This document shows positions 35,099-43,921 of a stretch of DNA of 64,000 nt, one piece after another. Each line of letters begins with the position of its first letter. The stretch's first letter is position 1. The position numbers were made by a program, and so were the translations under genes. The notes under the pieces were generated by a model. The model ran no database searches and was not told the origin of the DNA. It was given only the letters and a program-made list of their open reading frames with translations. Source of the stretch: NIOZ-UU13 sp964653075 (GTDB taxonomy: Bacteria > Planctomycetota > Phycisphaerae > Sedimentisphaerales > Anaerobacaceae); the NCBI GenBank assembly GCA_964653075.1, contig CAZZAX010000003.1, forward strand, positions 40,328 through 104,327, given 5' to 3'.

Positions 35099-36562
35099 TC
35101 ACCGTACATCGTACCTTCTAAACTTTAAAAAAGATAATACAAAGAATATAATATTGAAAAGAAAAAGCAGGAGTATATCAATCCAGACGGCCTGCAAAGC
35201 TTCTGCCAAAGCAGGATATCGATAATGCATTTCAGGAATCGTAACCCCTGCCGGATTGAAGCCCTCTGCCGGCACATCTGTACCTGTCGCCATACCGCCA
35301 ACCATATATGTTTTCTGGATATAGTTATCGTAAATAATTGTCTTAACCTGATCCTGGAATCTTCTTGCGTTTTCCCTAAAATTGAGGGGTTCTGTCACTC
35401 CCGTGTGTGATAACCCGGAAACGAGATATGTATAACAACAAAAGGGAGAAATCCTTGAGAGATTCATTGCAACGATAGTTTGGGCATTCTGCTTGTTGCT
35501 ATAGTGTTGATCGATTTTTCCGATTTCATCGGCAATACGCCTTTGGTACACCTTGTCGAGAGCGAATGCTTCTTTATCATACTGGGCATAGGCTTTTTTC
35601 TCGTCGTCAGTTTCAGGATGCATTTTTGGCATTTTTGGTAAAGGTAGGCCAACAGAGGTCAGGCATTTCCTGAATAATTGCGCCTTTTTACTGTTTAATT
35701 CAAACTCGATTTGTTCTTTGACAATTTGTTTGCGAAGACTTACGACATTTGGAGATTCCGTCGGACAACAAATTTCGGCTATCATAGGACTGATTTTCGG
35801 TATTACCAAGACAAAGATTACCCAGACAAAAAGCGACATCACAATAGAGGTTATAGAAGTGTGCGTCAATGTTGAAAGGCAAATACCCAGAGTAACCACT
35901 GCAAGAATGAACAGAAAGGTAATCAACACAATGACCAAGAAAGCTGGCCAAATGTGTGATGATAATATCGACATGTCGGCTGACGCGTCCAAAATTATCA
36001 AAGCAATCAAGAGGGAAATGACAAAAGGAATCAAGAGAGTAATGTAGCTTCCTACAATTTTGGCTAAAAGAATTTGGCCGCGGGGAATCGAATTCGAAAT
36101 CATCATACGTAGCGTACCCATCTCCTTTTCACCAGAAATACTGTTGAAGGTAAAGATCAATACTGCCAAGGATACGACAAAGCTCACATTGAAAAGCAGG
36201 TCTGCTTTACCAAAAAGTAACGACTGAGCGTTACTGATGCCTAACTCCTTAGATATGCGAAATATACCTTCCCGAGATGTTACAGCCTTGTCGGGGAGAA
36301 ACTGTTCAAGCCCTAAAGCAAAAACGCTTAACACCGAGGGAGGACGATATCCTTCCACATTAACGTTGCTATGTATGCTCTTACCGTAATGCTGTTGATA
36401 AGTTTGCTTGGCTTTCTGATAATCAGCAAGCCTCAGTTCATAGTTTTTGCAGCTTACGTACATTCCAAGAGGAATGAGCACAACACATAAAAGTGTTGCG
36501 ATTATGAAACGCAGATCAAGCATCATACCCAAAATCTCTTTTTTGATAACAGCCTTGAGCAT
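35099..36562 (-). CDS. ABC-2-type membrane permease
   Basis: A 487-residue permease of the ABC-2 superfamily (DUF3526-like). It starts MLKAVIKKEILGMMLDLRF with the first helix following, has a large external domain between helices 1 and 2 (about residues 40-130 and 270-420, with polar helices), the conserved FTFNSISGEKEMGTLRMM loop (the coupling segment to the ATPase) and about six hydrophobic helices. The reading frame is full-length. Its partner ATPase downstream is broken and the upstream NEW3-type gene is also broken, so the transport system is probably dead or decaying. Confidence 0.82.
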   Translation of the reverse strand: MLKAVIKKEILGMMLDLRFIIATLLCVVLIPLGMYVSCKNYELRLADYQKAKQTYQQHYGKSIHSNVNVEGYRPPSVLSVFALGLEQFLPDKAVTSREGIFRISKELGISNAQSLLFGKADLLFNVSFVVSLAVLIFTFNSISGEKEMGTLRMMISNSIPRGQILLAKIVGSYITLLIPFVISLLIALIILDASADMSILSSHIWPAFLVIVLITFLFILAVVTLGICLSTLTHTSITSIVMSLFVWVIFVLVIPKISPMIAEICCPTESPNVVSLRKQIVKEQIEFELNSKKAQLFRKCLTSVGLPLPKMPKMHPETDDEKKAYAQYDKEAFALDKVYQRRIADEIGKIDQHYSNKQNAQTIVAMNLSRISPFCCYTYLVSGLSHTGVTEPLNFRENARRFQDQVKTIIYDNYIQKTYMVGGMATGTDVPAEGFNPAGVTIPEMHYRYPALAEALQAVWIDILLLFLFNIIFFVLSFLKFRRYDVR

Positions 36563-36598
36563 TTGTATGTCTCCTTAAATGTAGAAAATGTCATTTAA

Positions 36599-37283
36599 TT
36601 ATCTGTTTGTGTTTTTTCTTCTGCTAAGTTTTACGCCAAAGTATACTATTGCACAAATCAAAGCAACCAGTGCCAGAACCAATATTAGCGTTGTTGCAAT
36701 GTGGGTTTCTGCACTGATACGAATTTTAAGTCTCTTTTCCAGTGCTTCTACAACTTCACTACCGCTTTATCCGCGAGCCTCGACAGCTTCATATTCTCCT
36801 ATCTCCTAAGTCTGAGCCCGGCCGTAAGTTTATTGTTATCGTTTTTTTATCACCCTTAGTTAATTTGGCTATAGATTTCGGCTTAACTTCTGCTGTCCAG
36901 CTTAACTGCGGTGATATTTCAAGGATTATGTTAAACAAATCTAATGTGTCGGTATTTTGCAGATCAGTTTTAATGTTTATATCTTCTTGTGGCTTAATTT
37001 CGGTATAAAGGTTGTTTATAAGAATTTCCTGCCTGCCAGCACCTTTGGGAATCAATGTTAAATCGACTCTGCCAGCTTCTATTTTCTCTAATTTCTCAGC
37101 AGAAATAGCTCTGGTAGCATATTCTTGCTTAAGTTTGTTTATCGCTTCCAACTGTTTTGTCGTGACCATCCAGACTTGAAAGTTTATCACAACACAAGTG
37201 GCGCTAATCTTCGATAACGCATTCTCAGAAGTTAAAACCGCTTCCAGACACTTCCCTTTTGTCATTAAATATTTACCTGCCAC
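36599..37283 (-). pseudogene. broken NEW3-domain membrane protein gene
   Basis: The first 164 codons (37283 to 36789) include LSWTAEVKPKSIAKLTKGDK, a NEW3 / Ig-like segment. After a frameshift the sequence goes on as EYEAVEARG, an in-frame stop, then SGSEVVEALEKRLKIRI and a C-terminal membrane helix (ATTLILVLALVALICAIVYF) ending in basic residues and a stop at 36599. This is the usual order in planctomycete NEW3 proteins encoded with ABC-2 transporters. The N-terminal part is also lost, since the start has no signal peptide. Confidence 0.68.
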
Positions 37284-37746
37284 CTAACTATTCTTTATAT
37301 AGTTTTCATATAACATCTCAATCCTCTCGTTGTTCGAAGCGATTTAGCTTAGGCTCCGTCTCCGTTGGTACGATGTGGATGCCAATCGCAGCTAAAAAAT
37401 ACTGCTTCTGAATCGGGAATCCAAGGTGTACTCTCTCTCACAAAAAGCATATTATTGAGTATATACAGAATTGTGCAAGGGAAAAGTCAGATTTTAAAAT
37501 ACAGCTTGAGGCATTTAGCCAGCTCACATCCATTGGATGAAGCTCCCTCCACAAATTATTGGCTATTTCTGCTTGACTCTGTCTTGAAGAAGTGAGATAA
37601 TACAATCAAAAGATTCAGAAATTGTGCGTTCTCTGAACCATTGTCCTAATAAAAGTTCCTCTGCATGAATCATTGGCAACCTTCAGAATTTTCGTAGGAT
37701 TTCGGGCTGTCTTAAATACTACGTGAAGTGAACAATGACGATAGAG
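37284..37746. other. gap, nothing recognised
   Basis: No gene, IS remnant or repeat was recognised between the NEW3 pseudogene and the repeat copy at 37747. Short open frames here lack ribosome binding sites and recognisable domains. Confidence 0.5.
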
Positions 37747-37900
37747 CCACTACACTTTTGATTTACAGTTTCGTGGTTGTATTTAAAGGTGTTTAACGCG
37801 TTCTGTTGTGTTCAGATAATTCCCAAAGCTTCATAACACAGCAAAAACACAAAAGTTTTTCTGAATATTGCCTGCGGTCTGTGCAGGAGGTCTTCAATTT
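37747..37900 (+). repeat. about 155-bp diverged repeat, copy B
   Basis: Second copy of the element at 21645-21802, in the same orientation, with the exact left-end 13-mer CCACTACACTTTT and conserved blocks in the same order; overall clearly diverged. Confidence 0.65.
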
Positions 37901-38313
37901 GGGGGCATTCTGACCTTACGTATCTGTGGCGTGTGGTCATCTACAATACCTATCAGCTTGACATTCGTTCTTTCATCGTTCACAAAAAAGACACTGCATC
38001 CGGGAGCCTTTACAGGTCTGGCAAAATCCCCGAAGGGCTTGAACCAGTTGGGAAGGGTACCAAACTCTTCATAATATCCCCACGTAGTCTTTTTGCTGAA
38101 AGAATCAATCGATGACAATATGCCAGGAAATATCTGGTAAGGCAACTTGCAGTTTATTTTAAGCCAGAAACAGCGAAGACAACAGTTTGGCATGGCTAAA
38201 TTGCCTAAATTTTTCGCTGATATTTGTATTATGTCGTTAAGGCCAAAGGATCTACCGCAGGTCTTAGGATTAACGAGTAGTATCAGCAAGGCAATGACCA
38301 CCGCAATAGCCAT
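37894..38313 (-). CDS. small membrane-anchored hypothetical protein
   Basis: A 139-residue frame with an N-terminal hydrophobic helix (AIAVVIALLILLVNP) followed by a soluble domain with several aromatic and Cys residues (CCLRCFWLK, WGYYEEFGTLPNWFK, VFFVNDERTNVKLIGIVDD). I do not recognise it, but the composition looks coding. I start at 38313, where AAGGG lies upstream; an in-frame ATG at 38340 has no binding site. It is divergent to the defence operon, and its end overlaps a repeat. It could be a leftover of an older locus. Confidence 0.45.
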   Translation of the reverse strand: MAIAVVIALLILLVNPKTCGRSFGLNDIIQISAKNLGNLAMPNCCLRCFWLKINCKLPYQIFPGILSSIDSFSKKTTWGYYEEFGTLPNWFKPFGDFARPVKAPGCSVFFVNDERTNVKLIGIVDDHTPQIRKVRMPPN

Positions 38314-38347
38314 CCCCGTCAGCCCTTTGCTCGGTCTCATCCGGAGA

Positions 38348-38401
38348 AACCAGGGAAAACCAGGAAAAACCAGTTGACAAACGAGCTGGATTTCATATAA
38401 T
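38348..38401 (+). promoter_or_regulatory. defence-operon promoter with three 10-bp-phased repeats
   Basis: Consensus -35 TTGACA (38374-38379) and -10 TATAAT (38396-38401) with a 16-base spacer. Directly upstream, AACCAG occurs at 38348, 38358 and 38368, exactly 10 bases apart (one helical turn), the last touching the -35. This arrangement suggests cooperative binding of a regulator on one face of the DNA. Confidence 0.78.
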
Positions 38402-38425
38402 CTCAGTCAGTTCTTACGGATTCGT

Positions 38426-38454
38426 CCGGATGAAAGCCGGTCAGGCACATCCGG
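38426..38454. promoter_or_regulatory. inverted repeat in the operon leader
   Basis: CCGGATG (38426-38432) and CATCCGG (38448-38454) are inverted copies 15 bases apart, just after the predicted transcription start and about 75 bases before the HTH gene; a possible operator or RNA hairpin. Confidence 0.5.
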
Positions 38455-38530
38455 CGCGGATTGATCCGTCAACAGATAGTATGAGTACGTTTCAAGATTG
38501 AGACGGGAATCAAGGCAATTGGAGTCAATG

Positions 38531-38731
38531 ATGGAAGATCGATGGTTCTCCGTAGATGAGATCGCGGCCTATCTCGGTATCAAGCGGGACACGGTTTACA
38601 AGTGGATCGCCGAAAAACAGATGCCCGCTCATCGAATGGGTCGTCTTTGGAAATTCAAGAAAGATGAGGCGGACGAGTGGGTAAAAGCTGGTGGAGCATG
38701 TGCATCGAATAACCAAACATCTAAGACATGA
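38531..38731 (+). CDS. small helix-turn-helix protein (excisionase/MerR-like), operon gene 1
   Basis: A 66-residue protein that is almost entirely one DNA-binding domain of the excisionase family: WFSVDEIAAYLGIKRDTVYK is the helix-turn-helix and RMGRLWKFKKDEADEWV the wing. Such proteins recruit recombinases or act as small regulators. The ATG at 38531 is 6 bases after GGAG; an ATG one codon earlier is closer than usual. Its stop overlaps the sspB start as ATGA, so it is part of the operon. It may bind the phased repeats at the promoter and autoregulate (inference). The fold does not tell activator from repressor. Confidence 0.8.
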   Translation: MEDRWFSVDEIAAYLGIKRDTVYKWIAEKQMPAHRMGRLWKFKKDEADEWVKAGGACASNNQTSKT

Positions 38732-39654
38732 AGAATATGAAAATGAAGTACAAATTCTCAGGGCATCAGACGTTTGTTTTCAGGCATGGGTGGCTTGAAA
38801 AAGGCGTTCGGAGTGTGGAGAAGCATTCGAATATCTTCTCACGTGACGATGCTTTAGTGTTACTGGGCGTTGGCAAGAACATGGTTGCTAGCATCCGACA
38901 TTGGTGCGAGGTCACTCAATTCATTGAGACTGACGACGGGACCAAGGGGGGCAAAGGACGACAGCTTCAAGTCTCGGATATCGGGCGGCGGCTGCTTCTA
39001 GATGGCGGATGGGATCCCTTCCTCGAAGATGATACATCGCTTTGGTTGATCCACTGGCTTCTAGTTTCAAACCCCGATATCGGCACTACGTGGCAACTCC
39101 TGTTTTCGAAGTTCTACCGGCCGGATTTCACGAGAAGAGAATTGGTCGATTTTATTGCCTCGTTTGCTGAGAAGGAATCAATCAAGGTCAGCGACAATGT
39201 TATCCGCAGGGATACGGACTGTCTGATCCGAACGTATGTGGCCGGCACCAATGGCAAGAAACAGACAGGCCCCGAGGAAACTTTCGACTGCCCTTTACTT
39301 CAGCTCGATCTGATCCAACCGTCTCCCGATGGCGACCTGTACAGGTTTGCTATAGGTCCTAAACCATCACTCTCCGCTGCGGTTTTTGCATTTGCGCTTT
39401 CGCAGTACTTCGATCGTGCGGCGGGGACCACGAACACGCTGAACTTACAGAAGTGCCTGTACAGTGAGGGTAGCCCCGGGCAGGCATTCAAGCTTGACGA
39501 GAATAGCCTGATCGAATACATCGAAGACCTGGAAGATCAAACGAGCGGCGCCATGATGATCGACGAAACGGCAGGACTGAAACAGATTTACCGCAGGCGG
39601 TCTTTTGATGCCATGCAGATCCTGGATGACTACTACGGGAGTAAGAACCGATGA
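38728..39654 (+). CDS. sspB: SspB-like DNA nickase of phosphorothioation (DUF4007)
   Basis: A 308-residue DUF4007 protein. Diagnostic segments: YKFSGHQTFVFRHGWLEKG near residue 8, LGVGKNMVASIRHW (46-59), and VSDIGRRLLLDGGWDPFLED then SLWLIHWLL (82-112). In the known SspABCD system, SspB is the DUF4007 protein that nicks DNA so that one strand receives a phosphorothioate link. It starts in ATGA overlap with the HTH gene and ends in ATGA overlap with sspC. Assignment to SspB rests on family plus the B-C-D-A neighbourhood; sequence specificity cannot be read from it. Confidence 0.85.
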   Translation: MKNMKMKYKFSGHQTFVFRHGWLEKGVRSVEKHSNIFSRDDALVLLGVGKNMVASIRHWCEVTQFIETDDGTKGGKGRQLQVSDIGRRLLLDGGWDPFLEDDTSLWLIHWLLVSNPDIGTTWQLLFSKFYRPDFTRRELVDFIASFAEKESIKVSDNVIRRDTDCLIRTYVAGTNGKKQTGPEETFDCPLLQLDLIQPSPDGDLYRFAIGPKPSLSAAVFAFALSQYFDRAAGTTNTLNLQKCLYSEGSPGQAFKLDENSLIEYIEDLEDQTSGAMMIDETAGLKQIYRRRSFDAMQILDDYYGSKNR

Positions 39655-42600
39655 ACACCTCGGCATGCCCAATCGGCGAATATTTAGAAGTCGGGCGAGG
39701 ATTCAGGCGCTCAGTCAACCTAGAGAAGGACTACCGTAGCGCTGTCCAGAACGGCGATTACATTGTTACTCCGATCGCGATCGAGGCGATGCACCGTTTC
39801 AAGGAGGGACTGGCAGATGGGTCCCCATCACGGTCATGGACCATCACCGGTCCCTATGGAGTAGGTAAGTCCGCCTTCGCAGTGTTCTTGACACGGATTT
39901 TGTGCTCCGCTGATACATCCGGGTCGGTAGCCCGAGATCAGTTGAAACAGGCGGATCCTGAACTCGCCGTTGAACTGGCGGACCTCGAGATCTGTAAGAA
40001 CGGAGCAAAAGGATTGTTGCCCGTACTCATAACGGCGCGCAGGGTTCCGGCACCTCATTGTATCGCCGAAGGCATTGTCTCAGCGTTGAGCGCGGAGAAC
40101 AGCAGGAAACTGAAATCGGTTGGTCGCAAGTTGGCCCACGAACTGAACGCCGCAACGAATGGTGCTCCTCTCGACACCCGGTGGATTGTCTCAACTCTTG
40201 ATCTTGCCAGCCAAACAGCAAAGGATGTCGGCTACAGAGGCGTCCTTATGATCATAGATGAACTCGGGAAGCTATTCGAGTACGCCGCCAGACACTCTCG
40301 GAAGGGTGATGTCTTTGTGCTGCAAGAATTGGCGGAACATGCTGCACGGAGCAATGATTTTCCTCTTGTTATCGTGGGGCTACTCCATCAGTCATTCGAG
40401 GAGTACGGTAGACATCTCGACATAGGTACCCGGCGAGAATGGTCAAAGATCCAAGGTCGCTTTGGCGATGTTGCTTTCCTGGAGCCGGCTGACCAGGTGA
40501 TTCGAATGGTAGGTGAAGCCATTCGCTGGAAGGTCTCTCCCCGGCCCAGAGGGCTAAAGCCAAGTGTGGAACAGGTTGTTGTCGCTGCCTCTGATCTCGC
40601 CATCGCGCCGCCGGGAATGCCAATTGACGAGTTCAAAAAGGCTGCAGCAGCGTCGTATCCACTGCACCCCCTGACTCTGGTCGCGCTTCCATACATCTTC
40701 AGACGTTTTGCCCAGAACGAGCGATCTCTGTTTTCATATCTGAGCAGCATGGAACCCCAAGGCTTCCAGGAGTTCACGAGGACGAGGCTTATGCAGCCAA
40801 AGACACCCAAGTTTGTGCGACTTGGGAACCTGTTCGACTACTTCACCAGCAATTTTGGACTTGGGTTATATCGGCAACCCCAGGCTCTCCGTTGGTTAGA
40901 GGCCGCAGATGTCCTGGATCGCAAGGATGAGCTCGGGGAACTCCATCGCGAGGTCGTGAAGACCATCGGCGTTTTGAGCGCGCTTGGTCAGTTCTGTCAC
41001 CTTTCTGCATCCGCAAGCATGATCTCCCTAGCTGTTCATGATTCAACTACACCGAACAAGGAACTGCAGGCTGTCCTGACAGATCTGAAAGATTCTTCTG
41101 TGCTGACTTACCGGAGTTACAACAAGAGCTATCGGATATGGGAAGGCAGTGATGTCGACATTGAAGAGCGCATCGCCGAGGGTGAACGCAAGACTAAGCG
41201 GTCTCTGGGCCTTGCTGACAGCGTGCGCCAATTCATTCCAAACCGGCCGATGGTCGCTCGTCGTCACAGCTTTGAGACGGGAGCGCTTCGGTCATTCGAG
41301 GTGCTCTACGTGGATTCGGTTGAAAAGCTAGAATCGGCCGTGGGTGCAGAAACCGCTCTAGACGGCAAGATTATTGTCTGCCTCGCTGAATCCACTGGGT
41401 TGGCTGAGCAGTTTAGCCATCGGGCCGAGCAGGCGAAAGATCTAAAAAGGTTCCTATTTGCGATCCCGCTGCAGATAGGTGAACTGAGAGGCATTGTGAC
41501 CGAACTCGGAGCACTCCGATGGGTGTGGGACAATACGCCGGAGTTGCGAGATGACCGAGTTGCACGACGGGAAGTGTCCCTGCGGATCACGGAAGTTGAA
41601 CAGCTAATGCTCAGGCATCTCAATGGGCTGATCGATCCCCGCCCGGAACCGGCCGGGAGTGGGTGCTTATGGTTCTACGCTGGTGCCAAGCAAGACTTCT
41701 TGGCCCCATCGGATGTGTCTCAGCTTCTATCGAATGTTTGTGACCGGATCTACGATAAGTCTCCGAGGATCCGCAACGAACTTGTGGTGCGGCGTTCACT
41801 GTCATCAGCCGCCGCTGCCGCAAGACGGAACCTGATGCAGGCTATGATGGAAAACGCGGACCAACCGCTTCTCGGAATAGAAGGATATCCCCCCGCTCGC
41901 AGCATTTATGCATCAGTACTGCATGCTACGGGTATCCATCGTCCACAGAAGGACGGCACTTGGGGGTTTACCAGCCCTACGCGAAGTGGGAAGCATAATC
42001 TCTGTCCGTGCTGGAAGCGTCTATATGAACTCGTGTTCGACCGTCAACCTGAACCCGTACCGGTCAACGTATTGTCTTCCGAACTCTCGGGGGCTCCTTT
42101 TGGTGTACTCGACGGCCTGTATCCTCTGTTGCTCTGTTCCTTCATGCTGGTATATCGAGATGAAACTACGCTATATCGGGAAGGGACGTTCATTCCCGAG
42201 CTTGCGATCGAGGATTTTGAAGTCCTGATGCGGAGGCCAGAGCTCTTTTCACTGGCAGGGAGTCGTACACGCGGCGAACGTGCTGTTGTAGTGCGTAGGA
42301 TTGCTCGCAGCCTGAACGTTGAACCCACCACAGTGCCGGTGGTCAGAGCACTGTTTTTGATGGTGAAGAAGCTGCCCGAGTTTGCATGGAAGACGCAGCA
42401 TCTTCCGGGACCAACTCTAGCGCTTCGTGACGCGTTTGAGAATGCGAAGTCGCCGGAGAGGTTCCTCTTTGTTGAAGTTCCGAAGGCCCTTGGTTTTCTT
42501 CCGTTCGACGAAGACAGCCTGACAACAAAGGGGATTGGCAGATTCTTCACGGCACTCAATGATAATCTGCGGAACTGGTCCGAAGTCGCTACGAACACGC

Positions 42601-43091
42601 AGAGAAATGCTCGTGATGTCTTACTGAATGCTTGCGGTTTTGAGTCCGGAGAGGCCCGCTGGAGCGTACTGCGCGAAGAGTCGTTACGGCTTGAACCGCA
42701 CGTCACATCGTCGCAACTACTTGATTTTGTTCGACGTGTCATAGAGTCTACTGGCGACCTGAATGGAGTCAATTCTGTACTTGGATTACTCTCGGACCGC
42801 CCCCCCGATCTCTGGTCGGACATGGATGTAGATCGTTTCCCGGAAATTGCACAAGTCTTTGGGCGATTGTTCAAGGAGGCCCGAAGACAAAGCGTTAAAG
42901 CGTCAACGGTTCGTGGGCTGGGAAGGGTCGTCTCCAGGCAGAAGCGCAAAGCGAAAGAGCTCATTGAGTGCCTGCGTTGTGAAATAGCAAAAAACACTGA
43001 TAAACGCACACCATCGATGCTGGTTCTAGCGGCTCTCGAAGAACTGGCAGACGAGTTCGCCAATCAGGATTCAGAGTTGGATCACAAATGA
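39651..43091 (+). CDS. sspC: SspC-like large ATPase of the phosphorothioation module
   Basis: A 1146-residue P-loop protein: Walker A GPYGVGKS at residues 67-74, Walker B LMIIDELGK with D203-E204, followed by a long helical region and an arginine-finger-like area (TRREWSKIQGRFGD). The layout (N-terminal ATPase, then many hundred residues of mostly alpha structure) resembles SspC, and more distantly the large ATPases of BREX (BrxC/PglY). In Ssp systems the ATPase couples nucleotide hydrolysis to the DNA modification step. Gene ends overlap neighbours on both sides (ATGA). It appears intact, with no frameshift. A second ATPase of the same general kind is the last gene of this operon. Confidence 0.78.
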   Translation: MNTSACPIGEYLEVGRGFRRSVNLEKDYRSAVQNGDYIVTPIAIEAMHRFKEGLADGSPSRSWTITGPYGVGKSAFAVFLTRILCSADTSGSVARDQLKQADPELAVELADLEICKNGAKGLLPVLITARRVPAPHCIAEGIVSALSAENSRKLKSVGRKLAHELNAATNGAPLDTRWIVSTLDLASQTAKDVGYRGVLMIIDELGKLFEYAARHSRKGDVFVLQELAEHAARSNDFPLVIVGLLHQSFEEYGRHLDIGTRREWSKIQGRFGDVAFLEPADQVIRMVGEAIRWKVSPRPRGLKPSVEQVVVAASDLAIAPPGMPIDEFKKAAAASYPLHPLTLVALPYIFRRFAQNERSLFSYLSSMEPQGFQEFTRTRLMQPKTPKFVRLGNLFDYFTSNFGLGLYRQPQALRWLEAADVLDRKDELGELHREVVKTIGVLSALGQFCHLSASASMISLAVHDSTTPNKELQAVLTDLKDSSVLTYRSYNKSYRIWEGSDVDIEERIAEGERKTKRSLGLADSVRQFIPNRPMVARRHSFETGALRSFEVLYVDSVEKLESAVGAETALDGKIIVCLAESTGLAEQFSHRAEQAKDLKRFLFAIPLQIGELRGIVTELGALRWVWDNTPELRDDRVARREVSLRITEVEQLMLRHLNGLIDPRPEPAGSGCLWFYAGAKQDFLAPSDVSQLLSNVCDRIYDKSPRIRNELVVRRSLSSAAAAARRNLMQAMMENADQPLLGIEGYPPARSIYASVLHATGIHRPQKDGTWGFTSPTRSGKHNLCPCWKRLYELVFDRQPEPVPVNVLSSELSGAPFGVLDGLYPLLLCSFMLVYRDETTLYREGTFIPELAIEDFEVLMRRPELFSLAGSRTRGERAVVVRRIARSLNVEPTTVPVVRALFLMVKKLPEFAWKTQHLPGPTLALRDAFENAKSPERFLFVEVPKALGFLPFDEDSLTTKGIGRFFTALNDNLRNWSEVATNTQRNARDVLLNACGFESGEARWSVLREESLRLEPHVTSSQLLDFVRRVIESTGDLNGVNSVLGLLSDRPPDLWSDMDVDRFPEIAQVFGRLFKEARRQSVKASTVRGLGRVVSRQKRKAKELIECLRCEIAKNTDKRTPSMLVLAALEELADEFANQDSELDHK

Positions 43092-43921
43092 GCAATACAT
43101 CAAGGACAAGTAATAAGGTTCGCCATATCTTAGGGCTTTCCGGCGGCAAGGATAGCGCAGCACTTGCCATCTACATGCGGCATAAAGTGCCCAATATGGA
43201 GTATGTTTTCTGTGACACAGGAAAAGAACTCAAGGAGACGTATGATTACTTGGCAAGGCTTGAAGTATTTCTTGGAAGACCAATCACAAAGCTCTCGCAC
43301 GCGCGCGGGGGGTTCGACGACTTGTTGAAGATCCGGAACGGATTCTTGCCATCACCTCAGATCCGTTGGTGCACAGAAGAACTGAAGATCAAGCCATACG
43401 AGCATTACATTGGCGACGATCCAGTGATCAGTTATGTTGGGATAAGAGCGGATGAGAATCAGCGCAAGAAGTATATCTCTACGAAGCCCAACATCACGCC
43501 CAAGTATCCATTCGTAGAGGATGGCCTCCATCGGGAGGACATTATTCGGATTCTGAACACAACGTACGTTAAGGGCAAGCCCCTTGGACTTCCTACTTAC
43601 TATAGCTGGCGGTCTCGGTCAGGGTGCTTCTTTTGCTTCTTCCAGCAACGACGGGAATGGGTTGGGCTGTTTGAGAATCATCCCGACTTGTATCGCGAGG
43701 CCATGAAATACGAAAAGACTGATCCTGAATCGGGCCAAACGTACACCTGGATTCAAGGGGAGAGTCTTGCAGATCTCACTCGACCCGAACGCGTAGCGCA
43801 GATCAAGGCGAATTACGAAAAACGAAGGCAGCGACAAGCAGCATTTGGAGGGAATACATCCCTAGGTGATGTGCTCTGCGGCGACGAAACGAGTGAAGGA
43901 TGCCTTATATGTCATTTATGA
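43088..43921 (+). CDS. sspD: SspD-like PAPS-reductase-family sulfur-transfer protein
   Basis: A 277-residue ATP pyrophosphatase of the PAPS-reductase/DndC type. The PP-loop is LSGGKDSAAL (S18-G-G-K-D-S23). Cluster or sulfur-relay cysteines: C95 (RWCTEELK), C190 and C193 (GCFFCFF) and a C-terminal set C264, C272, C275 (CGDETSEGCLICHL). The family activates DNA or sulfur carriers with ATP and uses an iron-sulfur cluster; SspD/DndC inserts sulfur into the DNA backbone. It overlaps both neighbours, between the ATPase and the cysteine desulfurase that would supply its sulfur. The C-terminal CxxC pair near the end is distinctive. Confidence 0.86.
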   Translation: MSNTSRTSNKVRHILGLSGGKDSAALAIYMRHKVPNMEYVFCDTGKELKETYDYLARLEVFLGRPITKLSHARGGFDDLLKIRNGFLPSPQIRWCTEELKIKPYEHYIGDDPVISYVGIRADENQRKKYISTKPNITPKYPFVEDGLHREDIIRILNTTYVKGKPLGLPTYYSWRSRSGCFFCFFQQRREWVGLFENHPDLYREAMKYEKTDPESGQTYTWIQGESLADLTRPERVAQIKANYEKRRQRQAAFGGNTSLGDVLCGDETSEGCLICHL

